Position numbers and translations under genes: made by a program | Shown here: piece after piece, positions 52,671-61,810 of the stretch | How positions within the stretch are numbered: the stretch's first letter is position 1 | How the letters are laid out: each line of letters opens with the position of its first letter | Source of the DNA: Lactobacillus gallinarum DSM 10532 = JCM 2011 | Lineage (GTDB): Bacteria > Bacillota > Bacilli > Lactobacillales > Lactobacillaceae | DNA: 64,000 nt | Direction: 5' to 3' | Assembly: GCF_001434975.1 (NCBI RefSeq) | Contig: NZ_AZEL01000050.1 | Coordinates: 28,008 to 92,007, forward strand | Notes under the pieces: generated by a model | Told to the model about the DNA's origin: nothing | What the model saw: only the letters and a program-made list of their open reading frames with translations | Database searches by the model: none

Positions 52671-53327
52671 ATGGATTTTAAAGAAGTTTTTCAAAAAGAA
52701 CATGTAACTCGGAAATTTACTAATAGAAAAGTTCCTGAAAATGCGATTGCCGAAATAATTAAAAAGGCACAACAATCACCCTCATTGCTTAATTCACAGC
52801 CTTGGAGAGCATATGTGTTAGTAGGGGATCCCTTAGAGAAATTTAAACAAGCTTCAATTGAAAATAATGATAATGATATTAAGCCAGATGAAGATTTTGC
52901 TTCAATGTTGTCACTTGATTGGGATGTTTTCCCAAGTAGAAACATGGTTACTATGGGTGCATCTCAAAGTTTTTTCTTTAGAAACAAGTTGCAATTATTT
53001 TCACATGCTAACAAAACAATGTTTAATGCCCCAGCTATTATTTTCTTAACAGTACCTAAGAAATCACCAGCTTGGTCAGTATTTGATTTGGGTATCTTTG
53101 CACAGAGTATCATGCTTTTAGCTATTAACCGCGGATTGGGGATTATGCCAGCTCACTCAATGGTTTCTTATCCAGATCTTGTTAGAAAATACGCTAAGAT
53201 TCCTGAAGATGAAGCAGTCGGTATGGCTATTGCAATCGGTTATATCGATAAAAATGCGGAAATTAATGATCCGAAATTTATTCCAGCACGTGTGCCTTTT
53301 GACAAAATTTATAAGTTAACAAAATAA
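52671..53327 (+). CDS. Nitroreductase family protein
   Basis: 218 aa. An FMN-dependent reductase fold: the N-terminal VTRKFTNRKVPENAIAEIIKKAQQSPSLLNSQPWRAYVL supplies FMN phosphate and isoalloxazine contacts. The mid-region DLGIFAQSIMLLAINRGLGIMPAHSM and the C-terminal GMAIAIGYIDKNAEIND are characteristic. It uses NAD(P)H to reduce nitro compounds or quinones. SD AGAAGG precedes ATG 52671. Confidence 0.9.
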   Translation: MDFKEVFQKEHVTRKFTNRKVPENAIAEIIKKAQQSPSLLNSQPWRAYVLVGDPLEKFKQASIENNDNDIKPDEDFASMLSLDWDVFPSRNMVTMGASQSFFFRNKLQLFSHANKTMFNAPAIIFLTVPKKSPAWSVFDLGIFAQSIMLLAINRGLGIMPAHSMVSYPDLVRKYAKIPEDEAVGMAIAIGYIDKNAEINDPKFIPARVPFDKIYKLTK

Positions 53328-53418
53328 ACCAATTTCACTTGTGCAAAACTGAACTATTATAGTTAATAAATGGTAAAATAGGTTTTAGTAATTAAGTTAT
53401 AAAAAAGGTGATAATGCT

Positions 53419-54780
53419 TTGAGTCCAGCTCAGATCGCAACTAATTTAGTTGCAACTTTGTTAATTTTTGTTGTTGCTGCATTCTTTGTTGCTGCAGAGT
53501 TTGCTTTAGTACAAACCAGACCTAGTAAACTTGAAGATATGCTGGCTAAGGGTCAGGGCAATAAAAAGAAACTACAACGTGCGCTTCACATGACGCATAA
53601 TTTGAATGAGTATCTTTCAACCACGCAAGTAGGTACTACTCTTGTCGGAGTAGTTTTAGGTTGGTTCTCAGCTGATACATTTGCTGTTATTTTAGCGGAT
53701 GCATTTCATTTAACTCCAATGAATGAATCGCTTATTAAGTCAGTGAGTGCGATTTTGGGTGTGATTCTTTTAACCTATTTGGAAGTTGTATTAACTGAAG
53801 TCGTTCCTAAGAATATTGCTATTGATAAACCTGTAGAGATGATGATGGCAATTGTTACACCACTTCACATTTTCCACACGGTTGTTTATCCATTTGTATG
53901 GCTGCTTAATACTAGTTCTAATGGAATTCTGAAATTAATGGGTTTTGCCCCAGCTGATGAAGAAAATGAGGTTTATTCTCAATCCGAAATTATTAAGTTG
54001 TCACGTAATGCGGTGCATGGTGGTTCGCTTGATAAAGAAGACCTCACATACATGGAACGGGCCTTCGAATTAAACGATAAAGTAGCTAAAGATATCATGA
54101 CTGATAGAACACGTTTATCAGTCCTTGATTCTACTGATATTATCGAATATGCCCTTAAAAAATACTTAGAAGAGGGTTACAGCCGTTTTCCAGTAGTTAG
54201 GGATAATGATAAGGATGATGTAGTAGGATATGTCTATGCTTACGATATTGTCCAACAAAGCCAAGTTGATAGCAGTGTTCCAGTAACTAGAATTATCAGA
54301 ACAATCATTACTGTTCCTGAATCAATGCCAATTCAATATATTTTGCACTTGATGATTTCTAAGCACACTCCAATTGTTTTGGTTGTTGATGAATACGGTG
54401 GTACAAGTGGTATTGTTACTGATAAGGATATTTACGAAGAGCTCTTTGGTTCTGTAAAAGATGAAATTGATGATGTTTCTGATGATTACATCATCAAAGA
54501 TAAAGAAGGTAATGTCCATGTTTCTGGTAAGACTACTTTGTATGACTTTGAACGTTACTTCCATATAGATCTGAAGGCGTTTCAAGATAGTGACATCATT
54601 ACTATTGGTGGTTATATGATGGAACATTATCCTAACCTTAAGAAGGGTGAAACGATTGAACTAGAAGGTTATAAATTTACGCTTGATAGTATTGAGCAAG
54701 GATTTATGCGTTGGTTTATCGTGGCTCCAATTAATGCTAAAGGTAAAGCCAAAGAAAAAACAGAAAATAGTAAGAAATAG
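53419..54780 (+). CDS. CNNM/HlyC family membrane protein with CBS domains
   Basis: 453 aa: DUF21/CNNM membrane domain with three to four helices (about 1-180), a CBS pair (about 215-335; IMTDRTRLSVLDSTDIIEYALKKYLEEGYSRFPV and VPESMPIQYILHLMISKHTPIVLVVDEYGGTSGIVTD), then a CorC_HlyC domain. Family members take part in Mg2+ or divalent cation homeostasis; the name hemolysin is historical. The start is TTG 53419 with SD AAAGGTG; the ATG at 53414 is out of frame and closes after two codons. Confidence 0.9.
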   Translation: MSPAQIATNLVATLLIFVVAAFFVAAEFALVQTRPSKLEDMLAKGQGNKKKLQRALHMTHNLNEYLSTTQVGTTLVGVVLGWFSADTFAVILADAFHLTPMNESLIKSVSAILGVILLTYLEVVLTEVVPKNIAIDKPVEMMMAIVTPLHIFHTVVYPFVWLLNTSSNGILKLMGFAPADEENEVYSQSEIIKLSRNAVHGGSLDKEDLTYMERAFELNDKVAKDIMTDRTRLSVLDSTDIIEYALKKYLEEGYSRFPVVRDNDKDDVVGYVYAYDIVQQSQVDSSVPVTRIIRTIITVPESMPIQYILHLMISKHTPIVLVVDEYGGTSGIVTDKDIYEELFGSVKDEIDDVSDDYIIKDKEGNVHVSGKTTLYDFERYFHIDLKAFQDSDIITIGGYMMEHYPNLKKGETIELEGYKFTLDSIEQGFMRWFIVAPINAKGKAKEKTENSKK

Positions 54781-54793
54781 AAACTATTCAGAA

Positions 54794-54820
54794 GAAGCGT
54801 CATTTAAGACGCTTTTTTTG
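54794..54820 (+). terminator. Terminator after the CNNM gene
   Basis: Stem GAAGCGTC / GACGCTTT with a 6-nt loop and T-run. Confidence 0.8.
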
Positions 54821-54887
54821 TACAAAGATGTTATAATTTCTTAATAATAAGAGTTTTAAACATAAATTGGATTGAGGGGTAGGTAAA

Positions 54888-55457
54888 TTGGTTAAAGCCG
54901 ACAATATCAACGATATTATTGATCATAAATTATTTTCTGAAGATGACATTCATGAAATGTGTGTCCGTTTAGGTAAGCAACTAACTGAAGATTATGCAGG
55001 TAAGAAGCCATTAGTAGTTGGTGCTTTAAAGGGTGCTATTTATTTCTTAACAGATTTGACTCGTCAGATGGATGTCGCTCATCAATTAGATTTTATCGAT
55101 GTTTCTAGTTACGGTGATGGTTTTGAATCGACTGGTAAGGTCAAGATCGTGACAGATTTAGCCACAGATGTTAAAGATCGTGACGTCTTGATTGTGGAAG
55201 ATATTGTCGATACTGGTTTGACCTTGAAGTTTATGAAGGATTTAATCAAAAAACGTGGTGCGAAGAGCGTTAAGTGTTGTGCAATGCTTAATAAGGAAGC
55301 TCGCAGAAATGTTGACGTTGACCTTGAATACTACGGTTCAAAAGTTGGTAATGAATTTGTAGTAGGTTATGGTTTGGACTTCTTGAACATGTACAGAAAC
55401 ATCCCTTATGTTGGAGTATTAAAGCCTGAAGTTATTCAAAAATATGTGAATAAATAA
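54888..55457 (+). CDS. hpt: Hypoxanthine phosphoribosyltransferase
   Basis: 189 aa. Converts hypoxanthine or guanine plus PRPP to IMP or GMP. The PRPP loop VLIVEDIVDTGLTLKFM starts near residue 100, the flexible-loop SSYG is at about 73-76, and VGALKGAIYF precedes it. Start TTG 54888 after GAGGGGTAGG. It complements the nucleoside hydrolase, which releases purine bases. Monocistronic here rather than next to tilS-ftsH. Confidence 0.92.
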   Translation: MVKADNINDIIDHKLFSEDDIHEMCVRLGKQLTEDYAGKKPLVVGALKGAIYFLTDLTRQMDVAHQLDFIDVSSYGDGFESTGKVKIVTDLATDVKDRDVLIVEDIVDTGLTLKFMKDLIKKRGAKSVKCCAMLNKEARRNVDVDLEYYGSKVGNEFVVGYGLDFLNMYRNIPYVGVLKPEVIQKYVNK

Positions 55458-55496
55458 AAAATAAGGAAGAACCGTTAAAGTTCTTCCTTATTTTGT
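55458..55496. terminator. Bidirectional terminator
   Basis: Perfect stem AAAATAAGGAAGAAC / GTTCTTCCTTATTTT with a 7-nt loop between convergent genes; it overlaps the 3' end of the permease gene. Confidence 0.85.
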
Positions 55497-56785
55497 TTTT
55501 GCATATAAAAGTAGATTGGCAAACCCAATAAAGTTAATCCGATTCCGATGATTGATAAAATGAATTGATTAATAATAGTGGAAACTACGATAAAGATACC
55601 ACCTAGGATTGAAATGATTGGAATAATTGGGTACCACGGAACTTTAAATGGCCGCCGTAATTCGGGTTCACGTTTTCTTAAAATAATGACGGCAATAGCT
55701 AACATGGTATTAAAGGTCCACATGACGAAAACCAGCATATCTGTCAAGACTGTGAAGTTACCTAGTAAAATCATCACGATTGCAATTGCATCTACAATCA
55801 ATGCTCCCATGACCGGCACGCCAGTGTGAATGTTAGCTTTACCAATTTTATTTGAAAATGGTAAAAGATTATCTTGAGCCAGAATATATGGTGTACGCAT
55901 CCCCGTTAACATGAAGGCATTAACTGCACCGTAAACGGAGATCAGAATACCTATAGTCACTAATTTACCGCCGAATTGACCGAATAATTTCATCGAAGCC
56001 TCAAAGGCAGCATTATTATTGTTTACTAAGTCATGAATTGGCAAGACCGTTAAAAAAGTATAATTTATTAAAACATAAATTAAAGTAATGGCAGACAAAC
56101 CCAAAATGATTGCACGGGATAAATCTTTCTCAGGATTTTTGACCTCATTGGCCAAGTTGGTGACAACGATCCAACCTTCAAAAGCAAAAAGGGCAGATAG
56201 TAATCCTTGACTGATGGCATTAGGAAAAGAAATATTATTTCCAACTGTTAATGGAAAGATGGGAGCTGCAATTTTATTTTGATTGAAGAATCCCCAAATG
56301 ATAATCAAAACAATTGGAATCACTTTTAAGATGGTGATAACTGACTGCATTTTGCTGGAAAATTTTGTGCCAATTAGGTTAATAGCTAGTAAAAATAATA
56401 CAAGAAAGATTGCTATTAGATTGGCATATTTGGCATTAATGCCAAATAGTGAAACAAATTGAACACCAAAAATCGAGCTCAATGCTCCAATTTGTGCGGG
56501 GAAATAAACAATCATTTGTGCCCAGCCAAATAAAAAGCCCCAGACGCGGCCATAGGTATAATCCAAATATTTAATCGCACCATTAATTTTTAAGCTCGCT
56601 GCAATTTCAGAAATTGTTAGTCCCGACGCAATCGAAATTATTCCGGCTAATATCCATACAAAAATTGTGGTTGAACTACTGCCAGTTTGGGCCGTAATTG
56701 TTCCAATTTTAAAGAAAACTCCGGCTCCGATAACTGAACCAATTACTGTGGCGAGAGCTTGTCCAAAAGAAATTTGTCTTTTCAC
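55475..56785 (-). CDS. APC family amino acid permease (SteT/LAT-like exchanger)
   Basis: 436 aa with 12 helices. The APC signature VIGSVIGAGVFFKIGTITAQTG in helix 1 includes the substrate-binding GAG turn. GLLSALFAFEGWIVVTNLANEVKNPEKDLSRAI lies in helix 6 and the following loop, the pattern of the SteT serine/threonine exchanger and LAT families. C-terminal REPELRRPFKVPWYPIIPI is typical. ATG 56785. The exact substrate is uncertain. Confidence 0.88.
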   Translation of the reverse strand: MKRQISFGQALATVIGSVIGAGVFFKIGTITAQTGSSSTTIFVWILAGIISIASGLTISEIAASLKINGAIKYLDYTYGRVWGFLFGWAQMIVYFPAQIGALSSIFGVQFVSLFGINAKYANLIAIFLVLFLLAINLIGTKFSSKMQSVITILKVIPIVLIIIWGFFNQNKIAAPIFPLTVGNNISFPNAISQGLLSALFAFEGWIVVTNLANEVKNPEKDLSRAIILGLSAITLIYVLINYTFLTVLPIHDLVNNNNAAFEASMKLFGQFGGKLVTIGILISVYGAVNAFMLTGMRTPYILAQDNLLPFSNKIGKANIHTGVPVMGALIVDAIAIVMILLGNFTVLTDMLVFVMWTFNTMLAIAVIILRKREPELRRPFKVPWYPIIPIISILGGIFIVVSTIINQFILSIIGIGLTLLGLPIYFYMQKQNKEEL

Positions 56786-56894
56786 ATTTTCACCATCCTT
56801 AAAAAAGTTAATATATAAATTATTTTAGCACATGAAATATCAAGGGTTGGTATGATTCGCATTTTTGGTTAAAATATTAGCGGGAGGAAAAGTC

Positions 56895-57599
56895 ATGAAA
56901 AGGTATCATCATAAATATACTTTACCTGCAATCTTGACTTTATTAATTTTAGCAATTGCATTTCTTTTGATTGGCTTTTTTAATTTTAAAAAGCAAACAA
57001 CACTGCCACCGGATTCTAATTCTAGTCCGATCGGGATCGAACTGAATCAGGACATAGATTATGTAGATCTGCATAAGTTACAGTCTAATGGCATTTCATT
57101 TGTCTATTTGAAGGCAACACAAGGCAGATCTTATTTTGATGAAAATTATTTATCCTATCGAGATCAAATTTTGGGTACACAGCTCGCTTTTGGTAGTGAA
57201 ATCTCATATAGTAATGAATCAACTGCCTTGCAGCATTATCGTTACTTTTTTAACCAAGTAGGGAATAATACAGGCAGCTTACCTATTTTAATTATTCCGG
57301 TAGCTGGACTTAGCAAAAAGTATTTGAAATCAATGAGTAAATTTACCCAGATGTTGCAGCAACGAGGTAAAACGGTAATGGTGGAGCTTGATAAAAAGTA
57401 TCGCCATTACTTTGATTCAGCAACGTTATTTATGTCGACGGATAAAAAAGCGCCCAATAAATTAAAGTATTCATTTTGGCGTTATACAACTAACGGACGC
57501 GTAAAGGATGTTTCTGGCTTAGAAAAAGGCATTACAATGTACGCGTATAACGGAACCATTAGTCAATATAAACAGAAGTATGGACAATTAACACAATAA
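56895..57599 (+). CDS. Membrane-anchored GH25-like protein with altered active site
   Basis: 234 aa: one N-terminal membrane anchor (about 9-30) and an extracellular domain of the GH25 lysozyme fold (GIELNQDIDYVDLHKLQSNGISFVYLKATQGRSY). GH25 enzymes have GID and KATEG at these places; here they are Glu49 and Gln76. The strand that should carry the catalytic Asp-x-Glu reads ILIIPVAG (131-138). It therefore probably binds peptidoglycan or is inactive rather than being a muramidase. ATG 56895 follows GGGAGG. The TAATG overlap couples it to the DEAD-box gene. Confidence 0.75.
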   Translation: MKRYHHKYTLPAILTLLILAIAFLLIGFFNFKKQTTLPPDSNSSPIGIELNQDIDYVDLHKLQSNGISFVYLKATQGRSYFDENYLSYRDQILGTQLAFGSEISYSNESTALQHYRYFFNQVGNNTGSLPILIIPVAGLSKKYLKSMSKFTQMLQQRGKTVMVELDKKYRHYFDSATLFMSTDKKAPNKLKYSFWRYTTNGRVKDVSGLEKGITMYAYNGTISQYKQKYGQLTQ

Positions 57600-58834
57600 T
57601 GTATCAAGAAAAAATAAAACAAATATTGCTCAAAGAGCATAAAACCGAACCAACAATAATTCAAAAACAAACATACGATGCAATCAAAAATGGAGCTAGC
57701 TTAATAGGCTTAGCTAAAACGGGAACAGGCAAGACTTTGGCTTACGCTTTGCCTAGCTTAGAAAGAACGGAAAAAGGTAAAGCTAATAGCGTAGTTATCT
57801 TGGCTCCGACTACCGAATTAGCTGTTCAAATTCGGCATGCCATTAATCCTTACTTGCATGCATTAGATGTAAAGGGTGCAACCTTAGTAGGGGCTGGTAA
57901 TAGAAAGAGACAAGAAGATAATTTAAAGAAAAAACATCCTGAGGTAATTGTAGCTACTCCAGGAAGATTCTTTGATTTCTTTTCTAGTGGTCGGATTAAG
58001 GTAGCTCAAATTAAAATTTTGATTATCGATGAAGCAGATGATATTTTGGAATTTGCTAAATTAGAGCTATTGTCTGCATTAGGTCAAAATTTAGGTTCAG
58101 ATAGTCAAATTTTGCTTTTTGGTGCTACTGATTCAGAGATTACTAGAGATGCAGAAGAATTATTTGCACGTAATTTTCTTTTAGTTGATGTGCGGAATCA
58201 GCAGAGTTCAACTACCAAGCATTATTTTTTGCAAGTTGATAATCAACATAAGATTGAATTTTTACAAAGAATGACCAAATTAGATCATTTTAAAGGTATT
58301 CTTTTCTTTGATTCTAATGAGACCATGATGCGTTTTGCCGGTATTTTTGGTCATACCAAGACTAAGTTCGAATTATTAGCCAATGAATTTGGTAAGCAGC
58401 GTCGTGAAAAGGCCTTAAATGATCTTGCTACAGGAAAAACAAAGTTGCTTTTGGCAACGGATCTTGCTGCGCGTGGTTTGGATATTCCAGGTGTGACCTA
58501 CGTTATCAATTTTGATATTCCAAGTGAACAAAATACTTATTTGCATAGAGCAGGTAGAACTGGAAGAATGAATGCCACTGGTTATGTGGTCACTTTAGGC
58601 GATGATCATGATTTTCGTGATCTGAAGAAACTTTTAGCCGATCAATTGCAGATAGAGCGAGTTTACTTTGCTGGGTATCATTTGACTACTGCTAAACCTA
58701 AGAAAAAGAAAGAAAAGAAGCAAGAAGCTGCTGCAGAAGTTAAGCAGGTAGTTAAGAAAAAACAGAAAAAGCACAAGAAACGTAATAAGAAAAATAAGGG
58801 ATATCATCCACATTATCTGAAGGTGAAAAAATGA
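57599..58834 (+). CDS. DEAD-box RNA helicase
   Basis: 411 aa. Motif Q/I LAKTGTGKT (38-46), APTTELA (Ia), ATPGR (Ib), IIDEAD (II), FGAT (III, Gly for the usual Ser), and C-terminal DLAARGLDIPGVTYV and HRAGRTGRM (VI). It ends in a very Lys-rich tail (about 365-411) suited to RNA binding. It probably acts in ribosome assembly or cold-stress RNA unwinding. Coupled to both neighbours (TAATG upstream, ATGA downstream). Confidence 0.92.
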   Translation: MYQEKIKQILLKEHKTEPTIIQKQTYDAIKNGASLIGLAKTGTGKTLAYALPSLERTEKGKANSVVILAPTTELAVQIRHAINPYLHALDVKGATLVGAGNRKRQEDNLKKKHPEVIVATPGRFFDFFSSGRIKVAQIKILIIDEADDILEFAKLELLSALGQNLGSDSQILLFGATDSEITRDAEELFARNFLLVDVRNQQSSTTKHYFLQVDNQHKIEFLQRMTKLDHFKGILFFDSNETMMRFAGIFGHTKTKFELLANEFGKQRREKALNDLATGKTKLLLATDLAARGLDIPGVTYVINFDIPSEQNTYLHRAGRTGRMNATGYVVTLGDDHDFRDLKKLLADQLQIERVYFAGYHLTTAKPKKKKEKKQEAAAEVKQVVKKKQKKHKKRNKKNKGYHPHYLKVKK

Positions 58835-60159
58835 ATCGATTAGTTAGATGGCTGGAAGATTATGTATTGCCGCTAGCTAATCGTTTAGGACAGATAAGAT
58901 GGCTAGTTGCGCTAAGGGATGCTTTTGTTTCTTTGATGCCAATCACTATTGCTGGATCGCTAGCTGTTTTGATTAAAAGCTTAGTTGAAGCTGCTAAAGT
59001 TCATTTAGGTTGGAATGCATTTGCTTTTGCAATGCAGCCTTTTGTGTCCATTAGCAATTTAGTGTGGCGAGGGACCTTTTCTCTTTTTGCATTTTTCTTT
59101 GCGTTGGCATTAGGATACCAGTTAGCTAAAGCTTTTGAAGGAAATAGGTTAGCGGCGGCTATTGTTTCGCTTTCATCCTTTGCTTTAAGTATCGCCAGTT
59201 TTGCAAAAATTAAATTTCATGGCGATAGTATTTTGATTAGGGATGCTTTTGATATCAGCCAATTTTCAACAACAGGATTATTTACTGCGATTTTATTTGG
59301 CTCGGCTGGGTTCTTTATTTATTGGGCCTGTTATAAAGCAAGAATTATGATTCATTTATCAGCTAATTTGCCACATGCTGAACAAGCGGCCTTTGACTCG
59401 ATGATTCCTGCGATAATTGCGATCTTTAGTGTCGGTGGAATTAACTATGTATTTCAAGTTCTGACCGGGCAGTATTTTGGTGATTGGCTATTAACCAGTA
59501 TTCAAATGCCATTGGTTAAATGGGGCCAGGGCTTTGGTACAGTGTTGTTAGTAACAATGTTGGTGCAGGTATTTTGGTTTTTCGGAATCAACGGCTTGGG
59601 AGTTTTATCACCAATTTTAGATTCAATCTGGCTAACCGCCCAAAATAGCAATATTACGGCTGTACGTAATGGACATGTTTCACCATATCTTTGGGGCCGT
59701 GGATCTTTTGATGTTTTTGCCTGGTTTGGTGGTGCCGGTGGTACATTAATGTTAATCGTTGCAATTTTAATGTTCTCTAAACGCAGTGATTATCGTACGG
59801 TAGCTAAAATTGCGCTTGCACCAGGTATTTTCAATATTGGAGAACCAATCTTATTGGGATTGCCTGTTGTTTTAAATCCAGTTTATTTAATTCCATTTGT
59901 ATTAGCGCCAATAGTTAATGTTGCGTTTTCTTATTGGGTGAGCGTGATGGGGTTAGTCAATCCGGTACAAGTGGCGGTGCCAAGTATTATGCCGCCGATT
60001 ATTGGTCCATTTTTAGCCTGCAATTATGACTGGCGTGCGATTGTTTTAAGCATCGTAGATATGTTGATATCTTTAGCAATTTGGACACCTTTTGTTATTG
60101 CGGCAGATAAAATTGCAGATACCAATAATCCTAAAACATTTTTTACCACACAATTTTAG
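58831..60159 (+). CDS. PTS lactose/cellobiose-type EIIC
   Basis: 442 aa, about ten helices. The N-terminus RWLEDYVLPLANRLGQIRWLVALRDAFVSLMPITIAGS and the GEP loop FNIGEPILLGLPVVLNPVYLIPF mark the lactose/cellobiose EIIC family. No EIIA or EIIB gene adjoins, so partners must be supplied in trans. The start overlaps the helicase stop by four bases, an unusual neighbour for a PTS permease. Confidence 0.9.
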   Translation: MNRLVRWLEDYVLPLANRLGQIRWLVALRDAFVSLMPITIAGSLAVLIKSLVEAAKVHLGWNAFAFAMQPFVSISNLVWRGTFSLFAFFFALALGYQLAKAFEGNRLAAAIVSLSSFALSIASFAKIKFHGDSILIRDAFDISQFSTTGLFTAILFGSAGFFIYWACYKARIMIHLSANLPHAEQAAFDSMIPAIIAIFSVGGINYVFQVLTGQYFGDWLLTSIQMPLVKWGQGFGTVLLVTMLVQVFWFFGINGLGVLSPILDSIWLTAQNSNITAVRNGHVSPYLWGRGSFDVFAWFGGAGGTLMLIVAILMFSKRSDYRTVAKIALAPGIFNIGEPILLGLPVVLNPVYLIPFVLAPIVNVAFSYWVSVMGLVNPVQVAVPSIMPPIIGPFLACNYDWRAIVLSIVDMLISLAIWTPFVIAADKIADTNNPKTFFTTQF

Positions 60160-60165
60160 AAAAAA

Positions 60166-60205
60166 AGATTAACTATTACCTTATTTTTTGGTAAAGTTAA
60201 TCTTA
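60166..60205 (+). terminator. Stem-loop after the EIIC gene
   Basis: Stem AAGATTAAC-T-ATTACC / GGTAA-A-GTTAATCTT. The T-run after it is short, so termination may be partial and could run into tRNA-Arg. Confidence 0.5.
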
Positions 60206-60210
60206 GGTTT

Positions 60211-60283
60211 GACCCCGTAGTTCATCTGGATAGAACAATGGTCTCCTAAACCGTAGAGGTGAGTTCGAATCTCACCGGGGTCA
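60211..60283 (+). tRNA. tRNA-Arg (anticodon CCT)
   Basis: Acceptor GACCCCG/CGGGGTC with discriminator A60283, anticodon arm ATGGT-CTCCTAA-ACCGT (CCT, decodes AGG), T arm GTGAG-TTCGAAT-CTCAC. The 3' CCA is not encoded. A terminator follows directly. Confidence 0.95.
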
Positions 60284-60285
60284 TC

Positions 60286-60320
60286 AAAAAAGCCATCTGT
60301 GATGCAGATGGCTTTTTTTG
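60286..60320 (+). terminator. Terminator after tRNA-Arg
   Basis: Stem AAAAAGCCATCTG / CAGATGGCTTTTTTT with a short loop. It also faces the leftward gene at 60327. Confidence 0.9.
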
Positions 60321-60326
60321 TAAATA

Positions 60327-60515
60327 TTAACCTAATGGATTGAGCATAATGTAAGTAATCAGGCCCCAGACGATAAAGACGCAGATTAGAGCAGAGTAAA
60401 GCAAGCGTCGTCTAAGTTTAGCAGGCTTAGCCTTGTCCAATCCAAATACTAAGCAGAAACTGCCAATGATAATAAATAGAGCTGTAGTAATTAAAAAAAT
60501 TAAACTAGAATTCAT
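60327..60515 (-). CDS. Small two-helix membrane protein
   Basis: 62 aa from ATG 60515. Two hydrophobic helices (LIFLITTALFIIIGSFCLVFG and LLYSALICVFIVWGLITYIML) are separated by a basic loop KAKPAKLRRR. A possible TTG start at 60527 would add four residues. No family was recognised. Divergent to wecB. Confidence 0.6.
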   Translation of the reverse strand: MNSSLIFLITTALFIIIGSFCLVFGLDKAKPAKLRRRLLYSALICVFIVWGLITYIMLNPLG

Positions 60516-60622
60516 AAATATATCCAACTTTCTGTAAGTACATCTTCAATTAAAACACAGAATTAAGATGCAAGATAGGAATAAATCAGTTATAGTTAAA
60601 TAAGTTTATCGGAGGGATTTTT

Positions 60623-61765
60623 ATGAAGAAGATTAAAGTAATGACTGTCTTTGGTACAAGACCTGAAGCGATAAAAATGGCACCGCTTGTTTTAAAACTA
60701 AAAAAAGATGAGCGCTTTGATGAAGTGACTGTAGTCAGTGCACAACATAGAGAAATGCTAGATCAGGTACTTGATATTTTTAAAATTAAACCTGATTACG
60801 ACTTTAATATTATGCACAAGAATCAAACTTTGGAAGACATTACTTCGAAAGTTATGATCGATTTGTCAAAGGTTATCAAAGAAGACAAGCCAGATGTTGT
60901 GCTGGTTCACGGCGATACAACGACTAGTTTTGCGGCAGGACTTGCTACCTTTTATCAACAAACTACATTGGGACATGTTGAAGCGGGACTTAGAACTTGG
61001 AATAAGTATTCGCCATTTCCTGAAGAAATGAATCGCCAAATGACCGACGATTTGGCTGATTTATATTTTGCTCCAACTGAATTATCTAAGAGCAATTTGA
61101 TTAAGGAAAATCATAAAGCAGACAATATTTTTGTAACTGGTAATACCGCAATTGATGCATTAGAACAAACTGTGCAAAAAGATTACCATCATGCCGTTAT
61201 GGATGAAATTACGCCAGGCAACAAGGTGATCTTAGTGACTATGCACAGACGTGAAAATCAAGGCGAACCTATGCGCCGCGTCTTCAAGGTGATGCGTCAG
61301 GTAATTGATTCGCATCCTGATGTGGAAATTATTTATCCAGTGCACTTGTCTCCACGTGTGCAAGAAGTTGCTAACGAAGTTTTAGGCGGTGATCCTCGAA
61401 TTCATTTGATCGAACCGCTTGATGTGGTTGATTTCCACAATTTAGCAAAACGCAGCTACTTTATCATGACTGATTCAGGCGGCGTGCAAGAAGAAGCTCC
61501 AAGTTTGGGCAAGCCAGTACTTGTTTTGCGTGATACAACTGAACGTCCCGAAGGCGTGAAGGCCGGTACTTTGAAGCTTGTGGGCACGCAAGTCGACTCA
61601 GTTAGAGAGAGTATGCTGGAACTTTTAGAAAATAAAGAAGCATATGACAAGATGGCGAATGCCAAGAATCCATATGGCGACGGTCATGCCAGTGATCGCA
61701 TTATGGATGCGATTTATTACTATTTCAATAAAGATAAAGTAAAGAAGCCAAAAGATTTTGAATAA
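60623..61765 (+). CDS. wecB: UDP-N-acetylglucosamine 2-epimerase (non-hydrolysing)
   Basis: 380 aa. Converts UDP-GlcNAc to UDP-ManNAc for wall teichoic acid linkage units or exopolysaccharide. Motifs: FGTRPEAIKMAPLV (residues 11-24), VHGDTTTSFAAGLA, HVEAGLRTW, PEEMNRQMTDDLADLYFAPTE and DSGGVQEEAPSLGKPVLVLRDTTERPEG. SD GGAGGG precedes ATG 60623. Monocistronic, with a terminator at 61775. Confidence 0.95.
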   Translation: MKKIKVMTVFGTRPEAIKMAPLVLKLKKDERFDEVTVVSAQHREMLDQVLDIFKIKPDYDFNIMHKNQTLEDITSKVMIDLSKVIKEDKPDVVLVHGDTTTSFAAGLATFYQQTTLGHVEAGLRTWNKYSPFPEEMNRQMTDDLADLYFAPTELSKSNLIKENHKADNIFVTGNTAIDALEQTVQKDYHHAVMDEITPGNKVILVTMHRRENQGEPMRRVFKVMRQVIDSHPDVEIIYPVHLSPRVQEVANEVLGGDPRIHLIEPLDVVDFHNLAKRSYFIMTDSGGVQEEAPSLGKPVLVLRDTTERPEGVKAGTLKLVGTQVDSVRESMLELLENKEAYDKMANAKNPYGDGHASDRIMDAIYYYFNKDKVKKPKDFE

Positions 61766-61774
61766 GAGCAAAAC

Positions 61775-61810
61775 AAAAAGTAGCCAAATTTAGTTTTTGC
61801 TACTTTTTTT
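61775..61810. terminator. Bidirectional terminator
   Basis: AAAAAGTAGC / GCTACTTTTTTT with a T-rich loop between wecB and the convergent gtrA-like gene (overlapping its last codons). Confidence 0.7.
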
